This document shows positions 56,101-64,000 of a DNA stretch of 64,000 nt, one piece after another (the first letter of the stretch is position 1; every line of letters begins with the position of its first letter). A program made the translations under genes and the position numbers. The DNA comes from Paragorgia papillata (lineage: Eukaryota > Cnidaria > Anthozoa > Scleralcyonacea > Coralliidae). The notes under the pieces were generated by a model. That model was given only the letters and a program-made list of their open reading frames with translations. It was not told the DNA's origin and ran no database searches. The DNA lies in contig JAWNZC010000280.1 in the NCBI GenBank assembly GCA_035771165.1, positions 186,001-250,000 of the forward strand, given 5' to 3'.

Positions 56101-57420
56101 GAAAGTTAAAAAAATACCCCGGCTATTTTTTCTAAGAAGTTAGCTTTCTTCACGATGCGACAAAATATTTCAAAGGTGAGAAATTCGCGTTAATCAACCA
56201 GAGCAGAAAAGTTAAAAACATGAAAATTGTACACAAATCGGTTTTCAGTTTTCAGAATTTAGTGAAAATCAGAATTGCCGATTGATTCTAAAGCTCCCTA
56301 ATTTGCACTTACCCAACAAACAGATCGCTTTCCTGAAATTCTCATTCTTGATCAGACCCATTATTTCAGTATATAAGTCAGTAGAAATAAACTGAAAAAG
56401 ATGAAATGGCTATTAATCTGCTTGTGATCAAGATATTCTAAGATGTATATCGCCTGTATAGGCGCAAAAAATGAAATATTCAATATGGAATGAAACCAGT
56501 ATGGAATGAAAAGGCCCAAACCTTCACATGGGAGCGACATGGCTACGCAGTGAGTTTTTAAGGAACGAGGAATTGATATGACACAATTAGTCGCCATGAT
56601 TTTGCTTAATAACAGAGTTTTACTGGTACAAGCACTGAGTAAAATAGAAAGATTACGTTTTTATAAAGTGTTTTGGCGCACAAAAATAGAAGATCCTATA
56701 CTGGAATTTCTACAATATACTCCATAGAGTTAAATTTGGCATATCCAACATTTTACATTCTACATTAGGTGTAGCATACCTCATTTTCTTGTATGCTTGG
56801 GACTTCCATTTTCCTTCTTTTCATCACCTGAAATTTGACAAGGTGATGTGCACACCAAATGATATAAATAAGTTACTACAAAGGCCTAAAACCCAATTTC
56901 ATATACCTAACTGCGCATTGGGTTCTTAGTTTATCATGTTTGAAAAGTGTTTAGTCTACAACTTGATTTAATAAATCTCTCTATATAATTAATGTGGTTA
57001 ATGGGCCTAGCAGTAACCAGACTTAATATGAAATCCGATAGCCAATATTTGTGTTATAAATCAATTTACCGATATGTCTTAGGAATGCTTTGTTGTTTGT
57101 ATTTATACGCGTACTACATCCCAAAGCAGCGCGTAATTGAATAGATTCCACTTCGTCTTGGAAAAAATTAACAAAAATAAACAAACAACATTCGTGAAAT
57201 GAATGGACATTATATATTTTTGCTTATGCTTTAGTGAATATTACCTCCATAAACATTATTAAACACACAAGTATTCAATGAGACGCATATGCAGTTTATC
57301 TGTCACCTGTCGTTGCCCTTTAACCCCTGGTCTTGGCTTCTTATAAGCAATGCTTTTTCTCATTTCCACAATCCACTCTGGCAAGAATCGATTCCGTAAG
57401 TTCAAAGTGCTCACTAGTCG
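46579..57420 (-). CDS. P-loop NTPase with probable nuclease domain, Crinkler/RHS-like
   Basis: Eleven minus-strand exons join in phase: 57307-57420, 57109-57156, 56780-56827, 56313-56391, 54440-54528, 53634-53681, 53414-53542, 52391-52540, 48345-48746, 48148-48232, (47495-47634), 46579-47100, for about 617 residues. In order they encode NYALLWDVVR; the Walker A loop CLLGAKGVGKTAML split across an intron; a Walker B-like TWLFIDNIHM; a sensor-like RLVCASSRHG; a long helical region; GYMFENFVHW; and a C-terminal D(I/V)ILS...YFIQCTVSS. This order (NTPase, then FE..VH, then D...QxT of a PD-(D/E)XK-type nuclease) resembles Crinkler/RHS proteins of oomycetes, fungi and trypanosomes. The assignment is from remembered motifs. 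No stops interrupt the chain. The 5' end may lie further right, and the exon at 47495 is the least certain. Confidence 0.65.
47172..47283. repeat. hairpin MITE in the last intron
   Basis: TACAATACAATAGTAACTCT...AATGGTTTATTCTAC pairs with GTAGAATAAACCATTATC...GGTTACTTGTATTGTA almost without a loop, 112 bp. Confidence 0.9.
47495..47634 (-). CDS. NTPase gene, uncertain linking exon
   Basis: Open frame ARVRYSYRSEVTLLIHGNII then LTLNKAAQLYNNLGSI. Entering after CCCAACAG in phase 1 and leaving before GTGTTA in phase 0 joins its neighbours correctly, but both splice sites are weak. A second open frame in another phase (47280-47500) and a 52-codon frame (47788-47946) lie nearby, and either could be the real linker. 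Confidence 0.35.
48148..48232 (-). CDS. NTPase gene exon with GYMFENFVHW
   Basis: 85 bp, LSQIKLYKMEGGGVVRGYMF then ENFVHWAL, ending in phase 1 at GTAGGT. G-x-x-FE-x-x-VH is a landmark between the NTPase and nuclease parts of Crinkler/RHS-like proteins. Confidence 0.7.
48345..48746 (-). CDS. NTPase gene exon, helical region
   Basis: 402 bp (134 codons) from acceptor TATTTTGCAG: SKKEQFLKYIGFVPGLVEDF through WAAQEHLMDVL and LAWTLLKQENPKGFGSKVTA to EIVRELT, donor GTATGA. The open frame with no stops is long for this AT-rich region. Confidence 0.75.
48916..49665. mobile_element. MITE of 750 bp in an intron
   Basis: TIRs of about 85 bp: TTCAGGCTAGCCTGTGTTCC...GAGATAATTT at the left; AAATTTGAGATTATTGC...GGAACACAGGCTAGC at the right (49570-49653). 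The left end follows a GCTTCGCTCGCTC stretch. No transposase. Confidence 0.85.
50275..50505. mobile_element. MITE of 230 bp
   Basis: AATATCATTATAGTCAATTTAC (50289-50310) is mirrored at 50476-50496. Confidence 0.8.
50792..50881. repeat. GC-rich hairpin
   Basis: AACCTCGTACCCAGGGTCTTA...CTCCCCCGC mirrored by GCGGGGGGAGCGGAGGTAAG...GTACGAGGTT; about 38-bp stem. Confidence 0.9.
50898..50965. mobile_element. GCTCTGGG MITE copy
   Basis: CGTACCCAGAGCCTGCGATC...GGATCAGAGGCTCTGGGAAA. Same family as 11679-12043; a further copy at 51555-51676. Confidence 0.75.
51322..51370 (-). CDS. possible first exon of a nested gene
   Basis: MSASPSALGSDRLSRS after an upstream stop, ending at CAG|GTAAGG, in a GC-rich island. 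It does not match the phase of the surrounding NTPase exons, so if real it starts another transcript. No following exon is identified. Confidence 0.25.
51555..51676. mobile_element. GCTCTGGG MITE copy
   Basis: CCCAGAGCCTCCGTTCCTTG...GATCGCAGGCTCTGGGTACGAG, with related outer ends. Confidence 0.7.
51720..52390. other. intron, no repeat recognised
   Basis: Within the intron between NTPase exons 52391 and 48746. Only a CTGCAGCAGCTCC repeat pair near 52155-52190 is noted. Confidence 0.4.
52391..52540 (-). CDS. NTPase gene exon, sensor-like strand
   Basis: 150 bp encoding HLRAARLVCASSRHGLVDLR then IKLNAGDFFICVLNPDENVA. The strand LVCASS resembles sensor 1 of STAND-like ATPases. Confidence 0.7.
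53414..53542 (-). CDS. NTPase gene exon, Walker B
   Basis: 129 bp encoding GNSPTWLFIDNIHMAAHESK then LRSLINLF. The hydrophobic strand ending in Asp (WLFID) fits a Walker B. Canonical AG and GTACGT. Confidence 0.75.
53634..53681 (-). CDS. NTPase gene exon
   Basis: 48 bp, DLGRSTHVDKLASSIK. Good acceptor (TTTTCTGTTCAG) but a weak donor (GTTCGC), so its 3' limit is less sure. Confidence 0.55.
53682..54439. other. intron, no repeat recognised
   Basis: AT-rich intron of the NTPase gene with a duplicated GGACTTATTCAGTTG at 53983-54013. Confidence 0.4.
54440..54528 (-). CDS. NTPase gene exon, Walker A
   Basis: 89 bp completing the split Gly codon: GAKGVGKTAMLKELYREYSA. GxxGxGKT is the ATP/GTP phosphate-binding loop. 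Donor GTAAGT, phase 0. Confidence 0.8.
54965..56302. mobile_element. TIR element in the intron next to the Walker A exon
   Basis: Ends AGGGAGCTTTAG (left, about 54967) and CTAAAGCTCCCT (right, to 56300). A subterminal pair GGCAATTCTGATTTTCACTA...GGTTGATTAACGCGAATTTCTC (55206-55309) is mirrored at 56173-56282. An extra hairpin lies at 54982-55187 (GACTACGAGTACGAGATTCG...). The 87-codon frame at 55610-55873 is not recognised. Confidence 0.82.
56313..56391 (-). CDS. NTPase gene exon leading into Walker A
   Basis: 79 bp, TDLYTEIMGLIKNENFRKAI then CLL, ending in phase 1 at a perfect GTAAGT. The donor is followed after 11 intron bases by the inverted element at 54965-56302. Confidence 0.75.
56780..56827 (-). 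CDS. NTPase gene exon
   Basis: 48 bp, VMKRRKMEVPSIQENE, acceptor TTTCAG, donor GTATGC, phase 0. The MEV...P pattern recalls the segment ahead of the P-loop in RHS-type proteins. Confidence 0.6.
57109..57156 (-). CDS. NTPase gene exon
   Basis: 48 bp, TKWNLFNYALLWDVVR, with acceptor TTTTTCCAAG and donor GTATAA. Phase 0 both sides. Confidence 0.55.
57307..57420 (-). CDS. NTPase gene, candidate N-terminal exon
   Basis: 114 bp between acceptor TTATTACTCGCAG and donor CAG|GTGACA, phase 0 at both ends, encoding RLVSTLNLRNRFLPEWIVEM then RKSIAYKKPRPG. The foldback element begins only 27 bp upstream. An alternative start is a short ATG exon at 57245-57256 (MFME). Confidence 0.4.
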
Positions 57421-57616
57421 CTGCGAGTAATAACTGTGCTTATGGGCGGCCGTTACCACAAAAAATACTACGGTAGTGAAACAGAATATAAGAACACAAA
57501 TGACTCATCTTAAATTCAAATTACTTAACGTTTTGTAGTGGATTGACTGATGCTAAACAGAAATGATTCAACACAATTGGAAATGATGTAACAATGCATA
57601 GTCAAATGACTTAACT

Positions 57617-57690
57617 ACAATCCTGGACAAAATTGTTGGGCCACTTTGCCGATTTTCGCATAGTGTCCCAAGCACTTTTGTCCAGGATTG
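57617..57690. repeat. hairpin insert ATCCTGGACAAAA
   Basis: AATCCTGGACAAAA at 57620-57633 and TTTTGTCCAGGATT at 57677-57690 with a short loop. A half copy occurs at 58004-58072. It interrupts the left foldback arm, as shown by its absence from the right arm. Confidence 0.8.
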
Positions 57691-58069
57691 TCTGAAAATG
57701 ACGAATTAAACAAAATCGAAGAAAAAAACATTTTGGGAGCGGCGATTCTGCGCAGTTTGCTTGAAAATGACATAAATACGCTCCCACATGCATGAGCAAC
57801 AAATTGTTTGTGGGGTATAGAAGGTTTGGTGTATATGTAAATTAAATAGAGCTCTCGTGCGGGTGGTACCGGTGCGGGTGGGAACTCTGCAGAGACTCTG
57901 CTCCAGTGATCCCTTCCCCATTGAGGGGGTAAGGGGGAGCAGAGATGGGGGCTCTTTTATTAAACTGTATATATTTTGCAATGTTACAAAGTTAAAAAGC
58001 TGTTAATCCTGGACAAAATTGTAGGGCCAATTTACCGATTTTGACGATTTTCACATAGTGTCCCAAGCA

Positions 58070-58565
58070 CTTTGGGAAATGACTTAACTAGTTGGGAAAT
58101 GACTTAACTAGTTGTGAAATGACTTAACTGGTTGTGAAATTACTTAACTAGTTGTGAAATGACTCAATCAGTTGAGAAATGACTTAACTAGTTGTGAAAT
58201 GACTCAATCAGTTGTGAAATGACTCAATCAGTTATGAAATTACTTAACTAGTTGTGAAATGACTCAACTAGTTGAGAAATGACTTAACTAGTTGAGAAAT
58301 GACTTAACTAGTTGTGAAATGACTCAACTAGTTGTGAAATGACTTAACTAGTTGTGAAATGACTCAACTAGTTGTGAAATGACTTAACTAGTTGTGAAAT
58401 GACTCAACTAGTTGTGAAATGACTTAACTAGTTGTGAAATGACTCAACTAGTTGTGAAATGACTTAACTAGTTGTGAAATGACTCAACTAGTTGAGAAAT
58501 GACTCGACTATTTGTCAAATGGCCCAACTGATTGTAAAATGACTCCTTTAATTGTGAAATGACTT
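58070..58565. repeat. 20-bp tandem repeat, left arm
   Basis: About 25 units of GAAATGACTTAACTAGTTGT, with CTTAACTA and CTCAATCA variants, many alternating in a 40-bp double unit. Confidence 0.93.
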
Positions 58566-58965
58566 GACCTGTTGCTAATCATGACAGCTTGTGCGGAAGT
58601 TTTTACGGTGGAACCTACGAAGCTGTCACACATCAATCAATGTGTCATCAAACGACTCAACCAAATGTAAAACGACTCAACCAAAAGTGAAACGACTCAA
58701 CTAAAAGTGAAACGACCTAATAAAACAGCAGGGAATCCTAAAAGTCATCTGTTAACTGTTAACTGTCATTTAACTTCCGACCACGAGGAATGTTCCACGC
58801 AGATAATTTTCATCAAGCGAACACATCGACACATCATACTCTCTATTTCTGTCACTTTGATTACATTTCAGTGAAACCGTATTCAGCTAATTAAGGTAAG
58901 TAGATCGACTATAACTCTTGTGTAACTGAAATGTATGCTTGTATTTAAATAGCTGTCATTTGATA

Positions 58966-58966
58966 A

Positions 58967-59002
<36 letters not shown>
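58966..59002. repeat. (TA)n tract in foldback core
   Basis: AT dinucleotide run. Confidence 0.85.
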
Positions 59003-59004
<2 letters not shown>

Positions 59005-59269
59005 CCAACACAAATATGTGTAAATGTAATTGATAGAAAGAAAGTGCTCAATACCATATGGTAGAGCGTTTATAAACGAATATTTCCTTAAAATAAGTTC
59101 GTTACTACTCGGAGTTTCATGCACAAGGCAATCGTCAGGTAACTGAAATGTAATCCCCTTAACTCTTCTTTATTTCGTCATATTGGTGAGTGTCAGGTTT
59201 TGTTCTTCCGGTTGATGTTTTTTTATACAGCATTGAATTTGGTGGCGGCACCTCGAAAACAATTCTGAT

Positions 59270-59586
59270 CACTATTATTCAGCAACAACAAATCATGGGT
59301 AAAGAGAGAAAACTCAAGCATGTTCGACGTAACGATGGGAAGCTACGACGGTGCTGAAACATGCGAACTGGTTGGCCTATTCATGCTCAACACTCTGAAA
59401 CCGAAATATGGAGAAAAATTTGGCTTATACCGAGACGACGGTCTAATCGCCTTCAACAGTGAATCACTCAGGTTAGCCGATAAAGCGAGGAAAGAGCTTT
59501 GCAAGATTTTCAGCGACTTTGGTTTTAAAATTACCGTACAAACCAACATGAAATCTGTCAACTTCCTTGACATCACAACTGATTGA
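59270..59586 (+). pseudogene. reverse-transcriptase fragment in foldback core
   Basis: Open frame with SSMFDVTMGSYDGAETCELV, GLFMLNTL, GLYRDDGLIAF (Y-x-DD motif C of RTs) and NMKSVNFLDITTD, where it runs into the tandem repeat and stops. The pattern G-S-Y-D-G-A-E...LYRDDGL is common to a family of animal RT fragments. It lacks fingers and thumb and is captured DNA. Confidence 0.7.
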
Positions 59587-60052
59587 GTCATTTCACAACT
59601 AGTCAAGTCATTTCACAACTAGTTAAGTCATTTCAAAACGAGTTAAGTCATTTCACAACCAGTTAAGTCATTTCACAACCAGTTAAGTCATTTCACAACT
59701 AGTTAAGTCATTTTACAACTGCTTGAGTCATTTCATAACTAGTTAAGTCATTTCACAACTAGTTAAGTCATTTCACAACTAGTTAAGTCATTTCACAACT
59801 AGTTAAGTCATTTCACAACTAGTTAAGTCATTTCACAACTAGTTAAGTCATTTCACAACTAGTTAAGTCATTTCACAACTAGTTAAGTCATTTCACAACT
59901 GATTGAGTCATTTCACAACTAGTTAAGTCATTTCCAAACTGATTGAGTCATTTCACAACTAGTTAAGTCATTTCCCAACTGACTGAGTCATTTCACAACT
60001 AGTTAAGTCATTTCCCAACTGATTGAGTCATTTCACAACTAGTTAAGTCATT
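59581..60052. repeat. 20-bp tandem repeat, right arm
   Basis: About 23 units of the complement of the left arm monomer, more uniform than on the left. Confidence 0.93.
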
Positions 60053-60234
60053 TGACTATGCACTGTTACGTCATTTCCAATTGTGTTGAATCATTTCTGT
60101 TTAGCATCAGTCAATCCACTACAAAACGTTAAGTAATTTGAATTTAAGATGAGTCATTTGTGTTCTTATTGAGTCGTTTTGTAACAGGGTATTCTGTTTC
60201 ACTACCGTAGTATTTTTGGTGGTAACGGCCGCCC

Positions 60235-61024
60235 ATATGTGCTTTATATAATTTGTTGTTAATATGTGCCTGTGGGAATAACAGAACATGCGCACGCAAT
60301 TCAATATATTTCTCCCACTCCCCCCGGTTCCCAACCGGAATTACGACATCCTAAATATGGACGGACAGACGCGAGATCGAAATGTCGACAACACATAGAT
60401 CGACGCGAAAGACTGGGTCGAGTGAACTCTGGAGAAACCTTAGCATGTCAAAATTAGGAGTGCTGCCTCCGGCAGCAATTAACAACCTAATAACCAGCAT
60501 TATAAACTCCTTGTTGAATGTAAGGATATTGTCACCTACACAAAGACGTCGCTTTCCTATTTATTCGAATTGTAAACGTTATTAAATAAAGTGAAAATGC
60601 AGACACTAAATTCTTTACACCAAAATGTTTTAAAATATGGTTTTCCTGAAGAAAAAGCAATACACATGTTATGTGACTGCAAGAATATATTGTTGGTATT
60701 TTTCAGCTTGTTCAGTTGTTGGTAGAACAAAATCGTTATTTAGTAAAATTATGCTTGCCTTGGCTTGTTAATACCTTGGCCTGTTGTAAAATATTATGTT
60801 TATTATTATAGAATGGTTCTAAACGTGCACACGAAACGCGGTTTAATAATTTTCAGTTAGAAGCGGCTGGCAAACGGAGTCGGAGCAAATCTGGCATTCT
60901 GGCCGACATGATATCAGCCGTCTATAAGATCTAAAATGGTGACACGCGGTGTAACAAAATCGTGACAGCAGGTCTGTGTTAAAATTAGTAAAATTACTAG
61001 TAAAATCAGTAAAATTATCCTTAC
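60235..61024. other. no gene seen
   Basis: GTGCTGCCTCCGGCAGC at about 60460 resembles 14739. A frame on the plus strand (60266-60457) is not recognised. Confidence 0.35.
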
Positions 61025-61129
61025 CTTGGCTTGATGACTGCAAAAATGGGGAAACGTTACATCACGGGGTTTGCTATAACCCGGGCGATGATCGAGGATG
61101 AGGATGAAATCGTTTTGGTCAGCAGTCAT
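61025..61129 (-). CDS. possible first exon (start ATG, good donor)
   Basis: MTADQNDFILILDHRPGYSK then PRDVTFPHFCSHQAK, ending AAG|GTAAGG in phase 0, which would fit the NTPase exon at 57307-57420 beyond the foldback element. A diverged copy on the plus strand at 62273-62350 (TADQKDFMLILDHRPGYSKP) shows the sequence is itself duplicated. No family recognised. Confidence 0.3.
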
Positions 61130-62272
61130 ATTAACTACATAACATTAACGGAAACCGTAAAGTGTTCGAACACTGATTATATGAAGATTCGACAACAAAT
61201 TTTGTGCACGGGACGCGTGCCAATTACACGTCATCGATCCACTGAGTGTGTTTTCGGTAAAAATATATAAAAAAAGTTTGTTGTCTGGAATATATAAGAG
61301 TGCTTTTACATATTGGGAGCGTGAGAAAAACATATTTATGAGTGAAACGGAACCAATATTACTGCATATGTTTGCATGCATGCATGTGCGTTATTGAACA
61401 TTTCAAAGGTTACTTGAAATTAAATTAAATTGACGGTGGATTTTTTCTTGGAATGACTTTCTGCACAAAAAACGTGGAACTATAATAACCTAAAACTTTT
61501 AATTCATGCCGGTCATTAAAAAAATAATTTTTTGATATTATATAGTTAGATATATGCACTGATGTGAGGTGACACTAATGTAAATTTAAATGTTTGTGAT
61601 TGTTCTATAAGCCTAACTAGTTTTATTTCAATAGCGTAAATACTTTTGGAGATATATATCAGCCGCTGGCACTTTCCCCTCCCCAAGCCCTGCCCAGATT
61701 TCCGGCACCCTTGGACATTCTGCGTAAGAAAAGTGTTTGGCACGGAGGTTTATAGGTGTACCAAGTTGGAAGAGATACAGCCCTAACGGCAAAGTAATTG
61801 GAAAATTAATGTCAGTCTTAATTGCAAAATTAAAATTTGTCAGAATTTAGGTCCACTTCTGCGCAATGTGAGCGTATACGCCCATGAGCAGATGCAAGAA
61901 GAGTAGAGGCCTCAAAAAGGAATCAAAACATTTGGACATAGTATTAGAAAAAATTCGAAAAACTTTGATAATAAGCTTTAAACTTATTTTTTAAAAACCT
62001 TTTTCCGGGATTATATTCAGAAGTGATAATTTTCGGGAGGGGGTACGTTTAAAAATGGGTAATTTGTGTATATTTTAATTAGCCTGCGGGCTATGTATAT
62101 CCATACGATTATTTGGCTTCTGCTGCAGCAGGGCTAATTATTAATATCGAAGATATTTTTTTCGTTTGAGATTTATTCTCGGGATTGCCCGGTGGGCCGT
62201 GATATTAGAAGTTTATAGAGTATACCATATAAAATCGATAGATACATCTTAGATACATAGCGTTCTGAGCCG
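61130..62272. other. no gene seen
   Basis: No gene or clear repeat. Confidence 0.4.
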
Positions 62273-62350
62273 AGATTCTCAGATCTTGACGACCGCTGAC
62301 CAAAAAGATTTCATGCTCATCCTCGATCATCGCCCGGGTTATAGCAAACC
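62273..62350 (+). pseudogene. inverted partial copy of the exon at 61025-61129
   Basis: Reads TADQKDFMLILDHRPGYSKP-DV then stop. About 90 percent identical to 61050-61127 in reverse. Confidence 0.65.
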
Positions 62351-62351
62351 T

Positions 62352-62718
62352 GATGTATGATGATATATGACATACAACCAAACGTAGTTCTATGATGTAT
62401 TTCATCATACGCGTGCAACGACTATCCCACATTTGGGATCTTAAACTTCAACACATAAAGCTAAAAATCCTAGAGGGGTGTTGTGGTCGGGGTTTGAGAG
62501 GTGGGACATTTTTCCGGAGGGTTTTTTGGTTTAGGTCACTGGGGGGTTGTGGTTAGGTTTAGGGTTTCCAGGGGGGTTATGGTTAGGTTTAGGGTTTCCG
62601 GGGGGTTAGATTTAGGGGTTGGGGTGTGGGGGGTAGGGAATTAGTAAAAAAAAAGACACGCGTATGATGAAATACATCATAGAACTGTGTTTGGTTGTAT
62701 GTCATATATCATCATACA
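62352..62718. mobile_element. MITE-like inverted repeat with G-rich core
   Basis: TGTATGATGATATATGACAT...TTTCATCATACGCGTG (62352-62413) is mirrored at 62657-62718. The core (62470-62645) is G-rich on the plus strand with repeats of GGGGGGTTATGGTTAGG and GTTTAGGGTTTCC. Confidence 0.8.
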
Positions 62719-62754
62719 TAACGAGAGACTTATGTGTACATCACGGGCGGAGAG

Positions 62755-62908
62755 AGAGGTGAGCACGCGGTTTACCCTGGTCAGCGGCAAGAAATTTGAG
62801 GATGTTCGAGGATACAAGCATGAGTTCCCATTGATCCCGCCTGCAGAGGCGAAGTTTGAGCGCTCAGCTCGTATATTCGGCAGCTTGTCGCCAGCAATAA
62901 CAAGCTAA
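62755..62908 (+). pseudogene. unidentified coding fragment
   Basis: VSTRFTLVSGKKFEDVRGYK, HEFPLIPPAEAKFERSARIF then GSLSPAITS and a stop, directly after the MITE. Looks like a terminal exon or relic; no family recognised. Confidence 0.3.
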
Positions 62909-63292
62909 ACGACCTATATATTTGGGCTGCCTATGGTTATAGGTCAAATTTTGACGACCGCAAGAGCAAACAATGTCAACGGCTGAAAGATTGAAAACTG
63001 ACGACGGCGAGAACATGACATACATTCCCCAGACTGCTAACTTTGCTAACCGCGCGCGGAATACTTTTTTCGCGACAAAAAATGCGCGCCTGGCGAAGCA
63101 AAATGCGCGTTTACAGGGGCCTGGGAACAACTAAAATCAAAATGGCGGACGAATAAAATTATATCCAAATGGCCATTTTCGTAATAACTAGGAAGAGGGA
63201 AAGAGGCCACTACCTGGCTTATCCTAGTTATTACCAAAAAATAAATTGTGGAAAAATGACCACCAAAAAATCCATATTTTTTGGATATAATT
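62909..63292. other. no gene seen
   Basis: Contains a small inverted pair (GTAATAACTAGG / CCTAGTTATTAC) at 63180-63231. Confidence 0.45.
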
Positions 63293-63405
63293 GTTCAAGC
63301 AACTTGAACTTCTGTGGAACTATTCAGACGTTATTCATCATGGATTATGGAGCTCTTCCGTCTGGAATTTTGGAGTTTTTTCAATTGACAATTAAAGGCA
63401 ATAAG
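63293..63405. repeat. inverted third copy of the 127-bp repeat
   Basis: Complement of 19671-19797: AAGCAACTTGAACTTCTGTG... to CAATTAAAGGCAAT, at high identity. It is followed by a C15 run at 63412-63426. Confidence 0.9.
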
Positions 63406-63428
63406 TAGATACCCCCCCCCCCCCCCAT

Positions 63429-64000
63429 ATGGTGTATGAAAGGGATGCCGCCTCATCAAATATTCAACATGCGTAACGCATTAATATTCAGCATGCGTAA
63501 CGCATGACTCACGCAGCGTGAGTAACGCATTAATATTCAGCATGCGTAACGCATGACTCACGCACAGACTCGTGCTAGAGACTAGAGAGTTTTGAACAGC
63601 CTTAGTTGTGAATTAATATTTGAATATTATATTTGGTTTAGAACTTAAATATTCAATCACCTAGAATATTGCTAACTAAACCCTTGTTTATAAGTAAGGA
63701 AATCACAGGAATGAGAAATCACTTCGAGAAGCCATAAGAGATTATGAAATCACTTCGAGAAGTCGATCCGAATAGCCGCGAGCTCAGAAAAAACGTATTG
63801 GCACATAGCGAGTGACCATGTTTACCTGCAATCAGGGGGGAAATAGCGGCTTCTTGCACTGTTTAAAACACTGCCAAACAAAACCAAATTACTAAGAAAA
63901 TAAACATATTAGAAGAAAACTAATGCCTGGTTATAGAGACATTTTATATGTTTTTGTCTTAAACATTGTTTGGAGGAATATAGCGGGTTTTTGAGCAGTA
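63429..64000. mobile_element. second copy of the virus-like repeat, cut by window end
   Basis: Matches 31991-32575 from ATGGTGTATGAAAGGGATGC to GGGTTTTTGAGCAGTA with only a few substitutions. It begins right after a C run. The ATPase-like remnant starts just at the window edge. Confidence 0.9.

Larger units (their letters stand above)
57447..60234. mobile_element. second foldback element, 20-bp-repeat arms
   Basis: Ends GGGCGGCCGTTACCAC (57447) and its complement at 60219-60234, followed by 150-bp unique subterminal parts (for example ACACAAATGACTCATCTTAA) and then long tandem arms of GAAATGACTTAACTAGTTGT at 58070-58565 and the complement at 59581-60052. The core holds an RT fragment and a TA tract. 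Possible 2-bp AT duplication. Same architecture as 1949-4658 with unrelated sequence. Confidence 0.85.

Noticed and set aside
58070..60052. Possible CRISPR or origin iterons
   Set aside because: The 20-bp repeats abut without spacers and form the mirrored arms of a foldback element.

Overview
The window looks like repeat-rich nuclear DNA of an anthozoan cnidarian. The evidence is intron-rich animal genes with canonical splice sites, a nuclear fragment of animal mitochondrial DNA carrying most of cox3 followed by tRNA-Met(CAU), and a dense load of foldback elements, MITE-like hairpins, a LINE and satellites. The cox3-then-trnM order on one strand would fit an octocoral; that taxon call is inference.

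Two host genes can be followed exon by exon, both on the minus strand. From 8897 down to 4691 lie the first eight coding exons of a beta-spectrin gene (N-terminus plus both CH actin-binding domains). All exons are in phase except one carrying a +1 frameshift and one lacking a normal donor. From about 57420 down to 46579 lies an interrupted gene for a P-loop NTPase joined to a probable nuclease domain. Its motif order resembles the Crinkler/RHS-type NTPase-nuclease proteins, and its introns are full of MITEs and foldback elements.

Layout. 1-1948: nothing but simple repeats. 1949-4658: foldback element built of TTCATGAA repeats, lying 3' of the last visible spectrin exon. 4691-9480: beta-spectrin 5' half and promoter. 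9567-11236: inverted repeat carrying a duplicated exon. 11640-17700: MITEs, a peptidase-like fragment and a TAACTCC repeat field. 17773-19671: palindromic satellite joined to the cox3/trnM insert. 19671-24975: decamer satellite with a nearly intact CR1/L2-like LINE inserted in it; the LINE has a short first ORF, a 2A-like motif and an intact endonuclease-RT ORF. 25086-27361: GGA microsatellites and broken genes of a DNA-virus-like or Polinton-like element (zinc-finger plus packaging-ATPase-like P-loop). 27492-42443: giant inverted duplication (arms about 3.7 kb) around a 7.5 kb core that holds another virus-like copy, some exons and a satellite with higher-order structure. 42444-46500: tRNA-derived SINE pieces and hairpins. 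46579-57420: the NTPase-nuclease gene. 57447-60234: second foldback element, with an RT fragment. 60240-64000: fragments, G-rich MITE, and the start of another copy of the virus-like repeat, cut by the window end.
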